Origin: Bacteroidia bacterium | GTDB taxonomy: Bacteria; Bacteroidota; Bacteroidia; Chitinophagales; Saprospiraceae | DNA: 5,244 nucleotides | Assembly: GCA_030431945.1 (NCBI GenBank) | Contig: JAUIIF010000358.1 | Span: 1 to 5,244 of the forward strand | Reading direction: 5' to 3' | Shown: positions 1 to 5,244 of the stretch, one piece after another | How positions within the stretch are numbered: the first letter of the stretch is position 1 | Layout: every line of letters starts with the position of its first letter | Made by a program: the position numbers and the translations under genes | The notes under the pieces: model-generated | The model's database searches: none | What the model saw: the letters and a program-made list of their open reading frames with translations, nothing else | What the model was told of the DNA's origin: nothing

Positions 1-58
1 ATTTTCAGCCATCAGGTCCGGTATTGGTGATCAGCCGGGGACATAGCCAAAGGTTTTT

Positions 59-82
59 CCTTCTTTTGACCTCAAAAGAAGG
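59..82. repeat. Perfect 11-bp inverted repeat (hairpin)
   Basis: CCTTCTTTTGA at 59-69 is exactly mirrored by TCAAAAGAAGG at 72-82 with only CC between, so as RNA it would form about 9 bp closed by a 6-nt loop. A TTTTT run lies just before it on the plus strand, and C-rich sequence follows it. Neither strand therefore has the downstream T-tract of a classical intrinsic terminator. It could be a terminator for a gene left of the window, an intergenic repeat unit or a protein-binding dyad; the sequence alone does not decide. Confidence 0.5.
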
Positions 83-386
83 CCCCCGGCAGGGAGGGTA
101 AAGGGGCAACGAATACCAAATTGGTAATTATCAAACGCAGCACCCTTGTTTTAGCGCAAACAGAGGTCGGGCAAAACCAAAATTCGGGATGACTCATGTT
201 CCTGGTTAAGCAACAAAAAGCAGTTGGCGCGGCCGCAGGTGCCGGGGAAGGGTAAGAGATGCAATCCACTACCCGGTTTAGCTAAGTGTCACCTTCCTCT
301 CTTCAGTTGAGGGGGTAAAGCACAAAAGCAGCTGGCTGACTGCCATAATTCCCTACATTACCTTAAATACGGGCACAGCCCGGTAT

Positions 387-394
387 AAAATTTG
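387..394 (+). promoter_or_regulatory. Possible weak Bacteroidota -7 element before the GNAT gene
   Basis: AAAATTTG matches the Bacteroidota -7 consensus TAnnTTTG at all fixed positions but the first. No clear TTG/TTTG -33 element lies at the expected distance; the best is TTA at 363-365. If used, transcription would begin almost at the GTG start at 399, giving a nearly leaderless mRNA. A 5-bp GC dyad (CGGGC-ACA-GCCCG, 370-382) would sit in the spacer. The call is tentative. Confidence 0.3.
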
Positions 395-398
395 ACTT

Positions 399-962
399 GT
401 GGACATACGGATCACCCTCGCCCGTAAGCAGACGGAGCTAAAGCAGATTATTGCACTGCAGCAGGAGAACCTGCTGGACCTTGTCGACGCGGACACCGCC
501 CGCGAACAAGGCTTCGTTACGGCTGTGCACGACTACCGGGTCCTGGAAGCGATGAATTCCGCTGCCGCTTCCGTCATCGCCAAGGAAGGAACTAAGGTAG
601 TCGGCTACGCCCTGACGATGCTGCGGCAGTTTGCCGATGACGTTCCGGCCCTGACGGAGCTTTTTGCCCGCCAGGACAATGCCATTCACCGTGGTCAGCG
701 ACTGGGCGATCAGGGGTACCTCGTGATGGGGCAGCTCTGCGTTGCTGAAGCTGCCCGCGGACAGCGGGTCGCCGACCGGATGTACAAGTACATGCGGTCG
801 TGTTACAGTCTGCATTACCCCTACCTCGTCACCGCCATTGATGCACGGAATACCCGTTCGCAGCGGGTACACGAAAGAGTGGGTTTCGAAGTTTTTGACC
901 GCTTTACGGGAACAACTTCGGGAAAAGACTGGCTCCTGGTCGTGTGGAATTGGCGGGATTAA
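399..962 (+). CDS. GNAT-family N-acetyltransferase
   Basis: Predicted cytoplasmic acetyl-CoA-dependent acyltransferase of the Gcn5-related (GNAT) fold, 187 residues, a normal single-domain length. The N-terminus (about residues 14-26, LKQIIALQQENLL) fits the first helix of the fold. VVGYAL (67-72) is the usual central beta-strand. GYLVMGQLCV (106-115) is strand beta4, leading into the acetyl-CoA loop RGQRVA (120-125) and the following helix. The C-terminal part has RNTRSQRVHERVGF (150-163), the typical 'S-x-x-x-h-x-x-x-GF' region, and ends in VVWNW. This layout resembles a Bacteroidota GNAT subgroup that I know only as uncharacterised, so the acceptor substrate is unknown. The start is GTG at 399: an in-frame stop lies at 393-395, and the next ATG (552) would remove the conserved first helix. 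The pyrophosphate loop normally reads R/Q-x-x-G-x-G/A; here the fourth position is Arg123 instead of Gly. The gene stands alone and converges on the next gene, 50 bp away. Confidence 0.85.
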   Translation: MDIRITLARKQTELKQIIALQQENLLDLVDADTAREQGFVTAVHDYRVLEAMNSAAASVIAKEGTKVVGYALTMLRQFADDVPALTELFARQDNAIHRGQRLGDQGYLVMGQLCVAEAARGQRVADRMYKYMRSCYSLHYPYLVTAIDARNTRSQRVHERVGFEVFDRFTGTTSGKDWLLVVWNWRD

Positions 963-1012
963 GCAAGCAGGCGACTGGCCGCGTTTATACCTGAGATAAA
1001 GCCGCAGGAGAA

Positions 1013-1384
1013 TTACTGCTGGCGGCTGGACTTTGCCCGCCGGTTTTTATACCGTGGTCCGGTAAGGGGGCGTTGGGTAGTTGCAGGCACCTGATCCGTA
1101 ACGACAGGTTGCGGTTTACGGTTTTTGTAGGCCGGACCGATGAGCGGAGCCTTCTTTGTCGCCACTGACGCCGTAGGAGCTGTACGGTTGAACAGAAGCA
1201 AACGACCGGCCGCATTGGGGTTTTTGTAGTGTGGCCCCTGGCTGATGTGGTTTTGTACTTTTTTTAGTTCCAGCAGTGACTTTTGGTCAGCTTCCTGCGG
1301 ATGCTCCTGGGCGGTAATGCCGCTGGAGAGTACCGGAATGAAAAAAAGCGTAAGGAGGATGGTGGTTAATTGGTTAGTCAGCAT
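1013..1384 (-). CDS. Small secreted protein with three GPxYKN motifs
   Basis: Hypothetical exported protein of 123 residues; I do not recognise a characterised family. The N-terminus is a clear Sec signal peptide: a hydrophobic core at about 8-21 (TILLTLFFIPVLSS) and a probable cleavage after ITAQ (residue 26), the 'AQ' ending common in Bacteroidota. The mature part is about 97 residues, basic and Pro-rich. It carries three copies of GPxYKN: GPHYKN (50-55), GPAYKN (83-88) and GPRYKN (109-114), the last two followed by basic residues (RK, RR). There are no membrane segments after the signal peptide and no cysteines. I recall similar short GPxxKN repeats in other small exported Bacteroidota proteins, but no function is known to me. 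The ATG at 1384 is preferred over an in-frame TTG at 1402, because a perfect -7 promoter element ends at 1417 and would leave the TTG almost no leader. It is divergent from the photolyase gene and convergent with the acetyltransferase gene. Confidence 0.72.
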   Translation of the reverse strand: MLTNQLTTILLTLFFIPVLSSGITAQEHPQEADQKSLLELKKVQNHISQGPHYKNPNAAGRLLLFNRTAPTASVATKKAPLIGPAYKNRKPQPVVTDQVPATTQRPLTGPRYKNRRAKSSRQQ

Positions 1385-1416
1385 AATCGAATTCTTAAAC
1401 AAAAAAATATTACTTG

Positions 1417-1424
1417 CAAAGATA
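1417..1424 (-). promoter_or_regulatory. Bacteroidota -7 promoter element for the GPxYKN gene
   Basis: Read on the minus strand this is TATCTTTG, an exact match to the Bacteroidota sigma-70 -7 consensus TAnnTTTG, lying in a locally AT-rich stretch. Transcription would start near 1410, giving a leader of roughly 26 nt before the ATG at 1384. No good TTG/TTTG -33 element is found 19-21 bp upstream, so the promoter may be weak or need an activator. Confidence 0.55.
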
Positions 1425-1541
1425 ATAGTATTGCTATCAACTTGCGTCAGGATTTTGTCAAGTAAGACTGCTGGAGCTATTTTAATCCTGGTTAGCCTGG
1501 CAGTTGGTAAGCGGAAGATAGGCAGATGGAGCCGGAGATAG

Positions 1542-1557
1542 GGGGGAGGTTGCCCCC
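1542..1557 (+). other. GC hairpin in the photolyase upstream region
   Basis: GGGGG at 1542-1546 can pair with CCCCC at 1553-1557 around the loop AGGTTG, about 75 bp before the photolyase start. GGAGG at 1545-1549 could instead pair with CCTCC at 1573-1577, so two mutually exclusive folds are possible. No T-tract follows. It could be a leader structure or a chance result of G/C runs. No TAnnTTTG promoter was found on the plus strand between 1403 and 1632. Confidence 0.2.
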
Positions 1558-1632
1558 GGCCTGAGGTGCTCCCCTCCTTTTAATGCTGGCCGGGCTGGTG
1601 AACCATTCCGTCCTTTCAGGGATTAGAGCAAT

Positions 1633-2982
1633 ATGACCCAGCCTGTAACCATTTTCTGGCACCGCCGAGACTTACGCCCGCACGATAACGCCGGTTTATA
1701 CCGTGCCCTGAAGGCCGGTGGACCAGTTTTACCCCTGTTCATCTTTGATTACGAAATCCTCAGTAAGCTGCCCAGTGAAGATGCCCGCGTTGTGTTTATT
1801 CACGACAGGGTGGCCAAACTGGCAGAAGCTTACCGGGAGCATGGTAGTGATTTATTAGTTCGCTACGGTAAGCCGCTTAACGTATGGAGCGACCTGATAA
1901 AAGATTACGAGATTGCTGCCGTGTATACCAACCGCGATTATGAGCCATACGCCGAGGTGCGGGATCTGGCGGTTAAAGATTTACTGACCAAGTCAAGCAT
2001 TGACTTTCATGATTATAAGGATCACCTCATTTTTGAAAGCGACGAAGTGCAGAAAAATGATGGGGGCCCGTATACGGTGTATACACCTTACTGGCGCAAG
2101 TGGAGAACAATTCTGGAAAGCCGGATGGTTCCGTTTGAGGGTGGAGAGATCAGTTATTACCTGAAACCTTACCCGACGGAAAAGTATGCCGACCGGCTCT
2201 GGCAGGGGAGGGTAGAAGAAGCCATTCCCAGCCTGGCGGAAATGGGGTTTAAAGAAATCACCCCGGATATACCTCCGACGGAAGTAAAACAGGGCATCAT
2301 TCGCAAGTACGATGAAACCCGGGATATCCCCGGTGTCCAGGGAACGAGCGAACTGAGTGTGCACTTCCGGCACGGTACGATCTCCATCCGGGAAAAGGCA
2401 CGCAAGGCCATTGGTCTTAACGAAACTTACCTGAAAGAACTGGTTTGGCGTGATTTCTACTCCAATATCCTGCAGGCATTTCCCCGGGTAGTAGCCGGTC
2501 CCTTCCGGGAAGAATACGCCAATATTCCCTGGGAAAACGATGAAGACCAATTTGCGGCCTGGTGCGCGGGCAAAACGGGGGTGCCAATTGTCGATGCGGG
2601 CATGCGCCAGCTGAATGAAACGGGCTGGATGCATAACCGGGTGCGCATGATCGTGGCCAGTTATCTCACCAAGCACCTGCTCATCGACTGGCAGTGGGGA
2701 GAGGGCTACTTTGCCGAGAAGTTGCTGGACTATGAGCTGGCCAGTAACAACGGCGGCTGGCAGTGGGCTGCAGGCTGTGGAACGGACGCCCAGCCTTATT
2801 TCCGGATTTTCAACTACGAGAGCCAGCAAAAGAAATTTGATCCGGATTACACCTACGTGAAACGATGGGTGCCGGAATACGGCACCCCGGATTATCCGCA
2901 GGAACCGCTCGTAGAACATAAGTGGGGGCGGGAGCGTGCCTTGCGGGTGTACAAGGAAGCTTTAGCTGCGGCAAAGGGCTGA
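1633..2982 (+). CDS. phrB: Deoxyribodipyrimidine photolyase (class I CPD photolyase)
   Basis: Flavoprotein that uses blue/near-UV light to split cyclobutane pyrimidine dimers in DNA (EC 4.1.99.3); cytoplasmic, monomeric in the family. Its 449 residues are a full family length. The N-terminal alpha/beta antenna domain (about 5-165) opens with FWHRRDLRPHDN (8-19). The C-terminal helical FAD domain (about 200-449) shows TSELSVHFRHGTIS (238-251), ELVWRDFY (269-276), GVPIVDAGMRQL (316-327), GWMHNRVRM (331-339) and NNGGWQW (372-378). By motif alignment to E. coli PhrB, the electron-transfer tryptophans W306/W359/W382 correspond to W300, W353 and W376. The flavin N5 Asn378 corresponds to N372, and the dimer-contacting E274, W277, N341 and W384 to E269, W272, N335 and W378. 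All are present, so it should be active. The tail WVPEYGTPDYP (412-422) is family-typical. Residue 395 is Tyr where many members have Pro (FNP); probably benign. The antenna cofactor cannot be told from sequence. ATG at 1633 fits the N-terminal motif spacing, and no strong ribosome binding site is seen. A cryptochrome is unlikely, given the intact catalytic set and no C-terminal extension. Confidence 0.95.
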   Translation: MTQPVTIFWHRRDLRPHDNAGLYRALKAGGPVLPLFIFDYEILSKLPSEDARVVFIHDRVAKLAEAYREHGSDLLVRYGKPLNVWSDLIKDYEIAAVYTNRDYEPYAEVRDLAVKDLLTKSSIDFHDYKDHLIFESDEVQKNDGGPYTVYTPYWRKWRTILESRMVPFEGGEISYYLKPYPTEKYADRLWQGRVEEAIPSLAEMGFKEITPDIPPTEVKQGIIRKYDETRDIPGVQGTSELSVHFRHGTISIREKARKAIGLNETYLKELVWRDFYSNILQAFPRVVAGPFREEYANIPWENDEDQFAAWCAGKTGVPIVDAGMRQLNETGWMHNRVRMIVASYLTKHLLIDWQWGEGYFAEKLLDYELASNNGGWQWAAGCGTDAQPYFRIFNYESQQKKFDPDYTYVKRWVPEYGTPDYPQEPLVEHKWGRERALRVYKEALAAAKG

Positions 2983-3009
2983 TCTATCCCGGGTTGTACT
3001 CAGGTACCA

Positions 3010-3021
3010 GCCGCGAGCGGC
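3010..3021 (+). terminator. Weak hairpin after the photolyase gene
   Basis: GCCGC at 3010-3014 pairs with GCGGC at 3017-3021, 27 bp after the photolyase stop, effectively a 4-bp stem with a CGAG tetraloop. It is short, but GC-rich and well placed. No T-tract follows, so it is at most a poor intrinsic terminator or an mRNA 3'-end stabiliser. Confidence 0.25.
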
Positions 3022-3084
3022 AGCATTAACAATTCATTCCGAAAAATCCGTTGTTCTTACCGCTCCTATGGGGTGATCGTGGGG

Positions 3085-3115
3085 TTGCCTTAGGGTAGGA
3101 ACCAAGCTAACTTTG
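3085..3115 (+). promoter_or_regulatory. Bacteroidota-type promoter for the outer-membrane protein gene
   Basis: TTG at 3085-3087 (a -33 type element) is followed after 20 bp by TAACTTTG at 3108-3115, an exact TAnnTTTG -7 element. Both sequence and spacing fit the Bacteroidota sigma-70 consensus. Transcription should begin about 3119-3122, giving a short A-rich leader of about 15-18 nt before the ATG at 3137. The presence of this promoter argues that the downstream gene is transcribed independently of the photolyase gene. Confidence 0.65.
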
Positions 3116-3136
3116 TGGCATAACCCAAAAAACCAG

Positions 3137-4372
3137 ATGAGACGCCCCCAAATTACCACTGCGGTATTCACCTTTTTTGTGCTTTTTGCCACGAGCCTGA
3201 CGGCCCAGAACCGGCTCAATCTTTTTACGGATTGTGAATGCAATAAGACGATCCTGAAGCAGGAAATTAATTACGTCAATCATGCCCTGGACCCTGCTGC
3301 GGCCCAAATCAACCTGTTCATCGTAACGAATTACCTGAGCAATGGAGGTAAGGTTTTTAACCTGAGTTTTAAGGGCCAACACGAGCTCTCGGGCAACCAG
3401 CTCAGCTTTAAAGTACCGATTACCGCCGTGATGACGGGGCTTGAGGTGGACGAGGAACTCACCAAGCGCATCAAGCTCGGGCTGGCGGGCTTTCTGGCGG
3501 GAACCCCCTACGCGGCCCTGGCGGACGTTAAGGTGGATGTGGAAGAGGAGCAGTCCGTTGAGACGAACGACCGCAACATAGACCATTGGAACAACTGGAT
3601 CTTCGACGTCAACGCCAGCTTTAACACCGATAAGGAAAGCCAGCGTGGCCGGACCGACTTACGCCTGGGCTTTGAGGCTGATCGGACGACACCTGAGCTG
3701 CGGATACGTTTTCGCCCTGATTATTTCTACCGTAAACAAACGATTACTCAGTCAGATGGAACGGAGCTGGTCTCTTTCCGGCAGGACATCTGGATGAATG
3801 CTTCCGTGGTGAAAAGTATCAGCGATCACTTTTCGGTAGGCTTTTTCAATAGTATGAGCTCTTCCACCTTCCGGAACATCGATTACGGTGTCTGGATTGC
3901 TCCGGCCATTGAGTACAATTTCTTCAACTATGCGGAAGTGCCGTTTAAGGAATTTACGGTGGCTTACCGGTTGGGCTGGACGCACAACGATTACTCGGAA
4001 GAAACGATTTTTCTGCAGACGGAAGAAACCCTGATCCGTCAGGTACTGGATGTAGACTTACGGTTGCGTCAGCGCTGGGGGCAGATTTTTGCCGGAATTT
4101 CCGGGGGCAATTACATGAACGACTTTTCCAAAAACCGCTTGTCGCTGAGCGGCCGGGCGAACGTCCGGCTCATCAAGGGCCTGTCGTTTAACGTGGGCGG
4201 TAGTTATGAGATCATCAACGACCAAATCAGTCTGCCCCGCGGTGAGGCTTCGGTGGAGGATATCCTGCTGGGGCAGTCCCAGCTTGCCACCAATTTCGAA
4301 GCGGACCTGAGCTTTGGGCTCAGCTATACTTTTGGCTCACTGTACAACAACGTCATCAATACCCGCCTCTAA
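3137..4372 (+). CDS. Predicted outer-membrane beta-barrel protein, uncharacterised
   Basis: Exported protein of 411 residues. A Sec signal peptide spans 1-24 (hydrophobic FTFFVLFATS, cleavage probably after LTAQ). The mature N-terminal domain (about 25-135) begins LFTDCECN (29-36) and has alternating strand/helix character. It resembles, from memory, a 'D-C-x-C-(D/N)' start found in a family of Bacteroidota and related outer-membrane proteins. A short linker with an acidic EEE (136-138) leads to HWNNWIF (150-156). The rest is a run of amphipathic strands with many aromatic and Gly residues, ending LSFGLSYTFGSLYNNVINTRL, typical of a barrel; a final Phe is lacking (last residue Leu411). Function is unknown to me; an outer-membrane pore, transporter or structural protein are all possible. 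ATG at 3137 is chosen over the in-frame TTG at 3113, because that TTG lies inside the -7 promoter element and the signal peptide begins properly at MRRPQ. The gene is followed by a strong hairpin and faces the secG operon. Confidence 0.75.
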   Translation: MRRPQITTAVFTFFVLFATSLTAQNRLNLFTDCECNKTILKQEINYVNHALDPAAAQINLFIVTNYLSNGGKVFNLSFKGQHELSGNQLSFKVPITAVMTGLEVDEELTKRIKLGLAGFLAGTPYAALADVKVDVEEEQSVETNDRNIDHWNNWIFDVNASFNTDKESQRGRTDLRLGFEADRTTPELRIRFRPDYFYRKQTITQSDGTELVSFRQDIWMNASVVKSISDHFSVGFFNSMSSSTFRNIDYGVWIAPAIEYNFFNYAEVPFKEFTVAYRLGWTHNDYSEETIFLQTEETLIRQVLDVDLRLRQRWGQIFAGISGGNYMNDFSKNRLSLSGRANVRLIKGLSFNVGGSYEIINDQISLPRGEASVEDILLGQSQLATNFEADLSFGLSYTFGSLYNNVINTRL

Positions 4373-4397
4373 AGCACCGAAGGGAAAATACCAACGA

Positions 4398-4436
4398 GCA
4401 AAGGCCGAAGCACTTACCTGGTGCTTCGGCCTTTGC
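4398..4436. terminator. Perfect 16-bp hairpin, shared bidirectional terminator
   Basis: GCAAAGGCCGAAGCAC at 4398-4413 and its exact reverse complement at 4421-4436 flank the 7-nt loop TTACCTG. It lies 25 bp after the stop of the outer-membrane protein gene and 24 bp after the stop of secG on the other strand, so it can serve both convergent transcripts. Neither side has a long T-tract; on the minus strand a short TATTTT follows about 7 nt after the stem, while the plus-strand side has none. Length and placement make termination the best reading. Confidence 0.8.
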
Positions 4437-4460
4437 CGTAAATCAATAGGATAATTCGAT

Positions 4461-4718
4461 TTAGATGGTTCCGGGAACGGCGCCGCCAGACCCGGCTACT
4501 GCCAGAGCAGTAAGTACGCACAGGGCAAAAAGCGCGGCGGCGAGGCCCCAGGTGATTTTTTCAATCACGTCCGTGGAACGGGAAGCACCGAGCATTTGGT
4601 TCGCCTGAGAGCCACCAAAGGTAGAGTCAATGCCACCGCCTTTTGGGTTCTGTACGAGAACGACCAACATGAGAAGCAGACAAACGATACCGGTCAGAAT
4701 GGTAAGAAGATTGACCAT
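4461..4718 (-). CDS. secG: Preprotein translocase subunit SecG
   Basis: Small inner-membrane subunit of the SecYEG translocon, which aids SecA-driven export of unfolded proteins. At 85 residues it is on the short side for SecG. It shows two hydrophobic segments (about 4-22 and 57-75) joined by the diagnostic loop: LVQNPKGGG (21-29), STFGGS (32-37), QMLGASRSTD (41-50) and VIEKITW (51-57), the pattern typical of Bacteroidota SecG. The tail after the second segment is a short Gly-rich SGGAVPGTI, without the longer charged tails some homologues carry. The ATG at 4718 follows the stop of the upstream TPR-like gene after 4 bp (TAA-CCCC-ATG), so translation is probably coupled and the two share a promoter outside the window. 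In many Bacteroidota (from memory) secG follows lptE and a TPR gene and precedes groES/groEL; here it ends at a strong hairpin instead. Confidence 0.93.
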   Translation of the reverse strand: MVNLLTILTGIVCLLLMLVVLVQNPKGGGIDSTFGGSQANQMLGASRSTDVIEKITWGLAAALFALCVLTALAVAGSGGAVPGTI

Positions 4719-4722
4719 GGGG

Positions 4723-5244
4723 TTATAATTTTTCCTTCAAATCTTTGATAAGGCCCGCAAAGATCGACTTTTTTTCCGGATAAAGCAAGGCCAGGCGCTG
4801 GTACATTTTGAGGGCGTTTTTATACTGGCCTTGTCGGACGAGTAGCTGGGCGAGCGTTTCGCTCGCCACGGCTTCCTGAGTGACTAAGCTGCGGCGGGCT
4901 ATTTTTCGCACTTCCTCCTGGGCATCGGCCAGCTTGCTGGCCTGCAAACGGCGGATGCCCCGCAGGCGATCCTGCAGTGACTCCGTGAACCTGCCTTTGC
5001 TCACGTGGTTGAAACTGGATACAGGTTCGGGCGTCGGGACGTTGTCTTTTTCCGCGGCGGCCCAGGTTGGCAGGGCAGCCTGATAATCTGCTGCCCAGGC
5101 TGCCCAGTCAGAAGGGGCGAAAGAAGGCGGTGCAGGATAGTTTACGGGTTCATCTATGGCCGGCACAGAAAATTCCGGAGCTGGTTCTGGCAGGACGTTC
5201 TCTGCTTCCGGCGGAAAAATGTCGGCATAACGGCTGAAGTCCGT
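4723..5244 (-). CDS. TPR-like protein, C-terminal part (cut by window edge)
   Basis: The frame stays open to the right edge (first visible residues TDFSRYADIFPPEA), so 173 C-terminal residues are seen and the start lies outside. The GTG at 5166 is therefore an internal Val, not a start. Visible residues 1-75 are Pro/Ala/Glu-rich and probably disordered. About 85-120 is a charged helical stretch (LQDRLRGIRRLQASKLADAQ). Residues 124-157 form a TPR-like helix pair (SETLAQLLVRQGQYKNALKMY, then LALLYPEKK), ending in a Lys-rich helix. From memory, Bacteroidota carry such a protein, with a disordered middle and one C-terminal TPR, between lptE and secG, and the position immediately before secG fits this. 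The role is unknown; TPR units usually mediate protein contacts. No signal peptide or membrane segment is visible in the part seen. Confidence 0.82.
   Translation of the reverse strand, partial: TDFSRYADIFPPEAENVLPEPAPEFSVPAIDEPVNYPAPPSFAPSDWAAWAADYQAALPTWAAAEKDNVPTPEPVSSFNHVSKGRFTESLQDRLRGIRRLQASKLADAQEEVRKIARRSLVTQEAVASETLAQLLVRQGQYKNALKMYQRLALLYPEKKSIFAGLIKDLKEKL

Larger units (their letters stand above)
1..398. other. Non-coding left-hand region with short dyads
   Basis: No open frame here looks like a real gene. The longest, on the minus strand at about 72-269, has a low-complexity Pro/Ala/Cys-rich start and no recognisable motif. The plus-strand frames open at the left edge close at 28-30, 44-46 and 99-101, so the tail of an upstream gene could end here but cannot be recognised from so few codons. 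The region holds a perfect inverted repeat at 59-82, a small palindrome at 114-126 (TACCAA-A-TTGGTA) and a GC dyad at 370-382 just before the acetyltransferase. No tRNA, riboswitch or repeat array was seen. Confidence 0.6.

Noticed and set aside
1..46. Possible tail of an upstream gene entering from the left edge
   Set aside because: Plus-strand frames run open for only 9-32 codons before stops at 28-30, 44-46 or 99-101, too short to recognise or choose between.
72..269. A 65-codon open frame on the minus strand
   Set aside because: Its composition is irregular, it has no recognisable motif or nearby promoter, and it overlaps the inverted repeat; it is most likely chance.
967..1008. TTTAT...ATAAA dyad between the convergent GNAT and GPxYKN genes
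   Set aside because: It is only a 5-bp AT stem with no T-tract; too weak to call a terminator.
1245..1541. Plus-strand open frame with a hydrophobic stretch
   Set aside because: Much of it is antisense to the signal peptide and N-terminal half of the GPxYKN protein, which has a promoter and a proper signal peptide; the hydrophobicity comes from the AT-rich intergenic DNA.
1993..2919. A 308-codon minus-strand open frame inside the photolyase gene
   Set aside because: It is antisense to a gene with every catalytic motif intact; long antisense frames are common in GC-rich coding DNA and this one shows no domain.
3107..3586. A 159-codon minus-strand open frame opposite the outer-membrane protein
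   Set aside because: The plus-strand gene has a promoter, signal peptide and barrel-like tail; the antisense frame has none and is a shadow.
1013..4372. A single functional system linking the GPxYKN protein, photolyase and outer-membrane protein
   Set aside because: The genes are divergent or separated by gaps of 154-248 bp, with separate promoters for two of them, and share no pathway logic; proximity alone does not support a system.
4880..5083. Plus-strand open frame opposite the TPR-like gene
   Set aside because: It is Arg/Ser-rich, as expected for the antisense of an Ala/Leu-rich helical protein, and lacks any motif.

Overview
The window reads as a chromosomal segment of a moderately high-GC member of the Bacteroidota, most plausibly a Lewinella/Saprospiria-type marine bacterium (inference). 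Three things point there. Two exact TAnnTTTG elements, the Bacteroidota -7 promoter signature, lie just upstream of genes. Start codons lack clear Shine-Dalgarno sequences. Several proteins match Bacteroidota-type families: a SecG with QNPKGGG and FGGS motifs next to a TPR-tail protein, a GNAT ending in a WNW-type tail, and an outer-membrane protein ending in a YTFGSLYNN-type C-terminus.

Layout, left to right. Positions 1-398 carry no convincing gene, only a strong short inverted repeat and two small dyads. A GNAT-family acetyltransferase follows (399-962, +). Convergent to it is a small secreted protein with three GPxYKN motifs (1013-1384, -). Across a 248-bp gap and divergent from that gene is a complete class I CPD photolyase (1633-2982, +). 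After a 154-bp gap with its own promoter comes a predicted outer-membrane beta-barrel protein (3137-4372, +). A perfect 16-bp hairpin (4398-4436) separates it from a leftward pair read toward it: the C-terminal part of a TPR-like protein cut by the right window edge (4723-5244, -), then secG (4461-4718, -), only 4 bp downstream.

The genes do not form one pathway. The photolyase repairs UV-damaged DNA using light. SecG belongs to the SecYEG translocon, which would export the two signal-peptide proteins here, but that link is generic. The secG/TPR pair looks like a true operon; the other genes look like single transcription units.

I found no mobile element, CRISPR array, RNA gene or defence/biosynthetic system. 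The most unusual items are the GPxYKN-repeat secreted protein, the altered acetyl-CoA loop of the acetyltransferase, and the uncharacterised outer-membrane protein. None amounts to a demonstrable new system.
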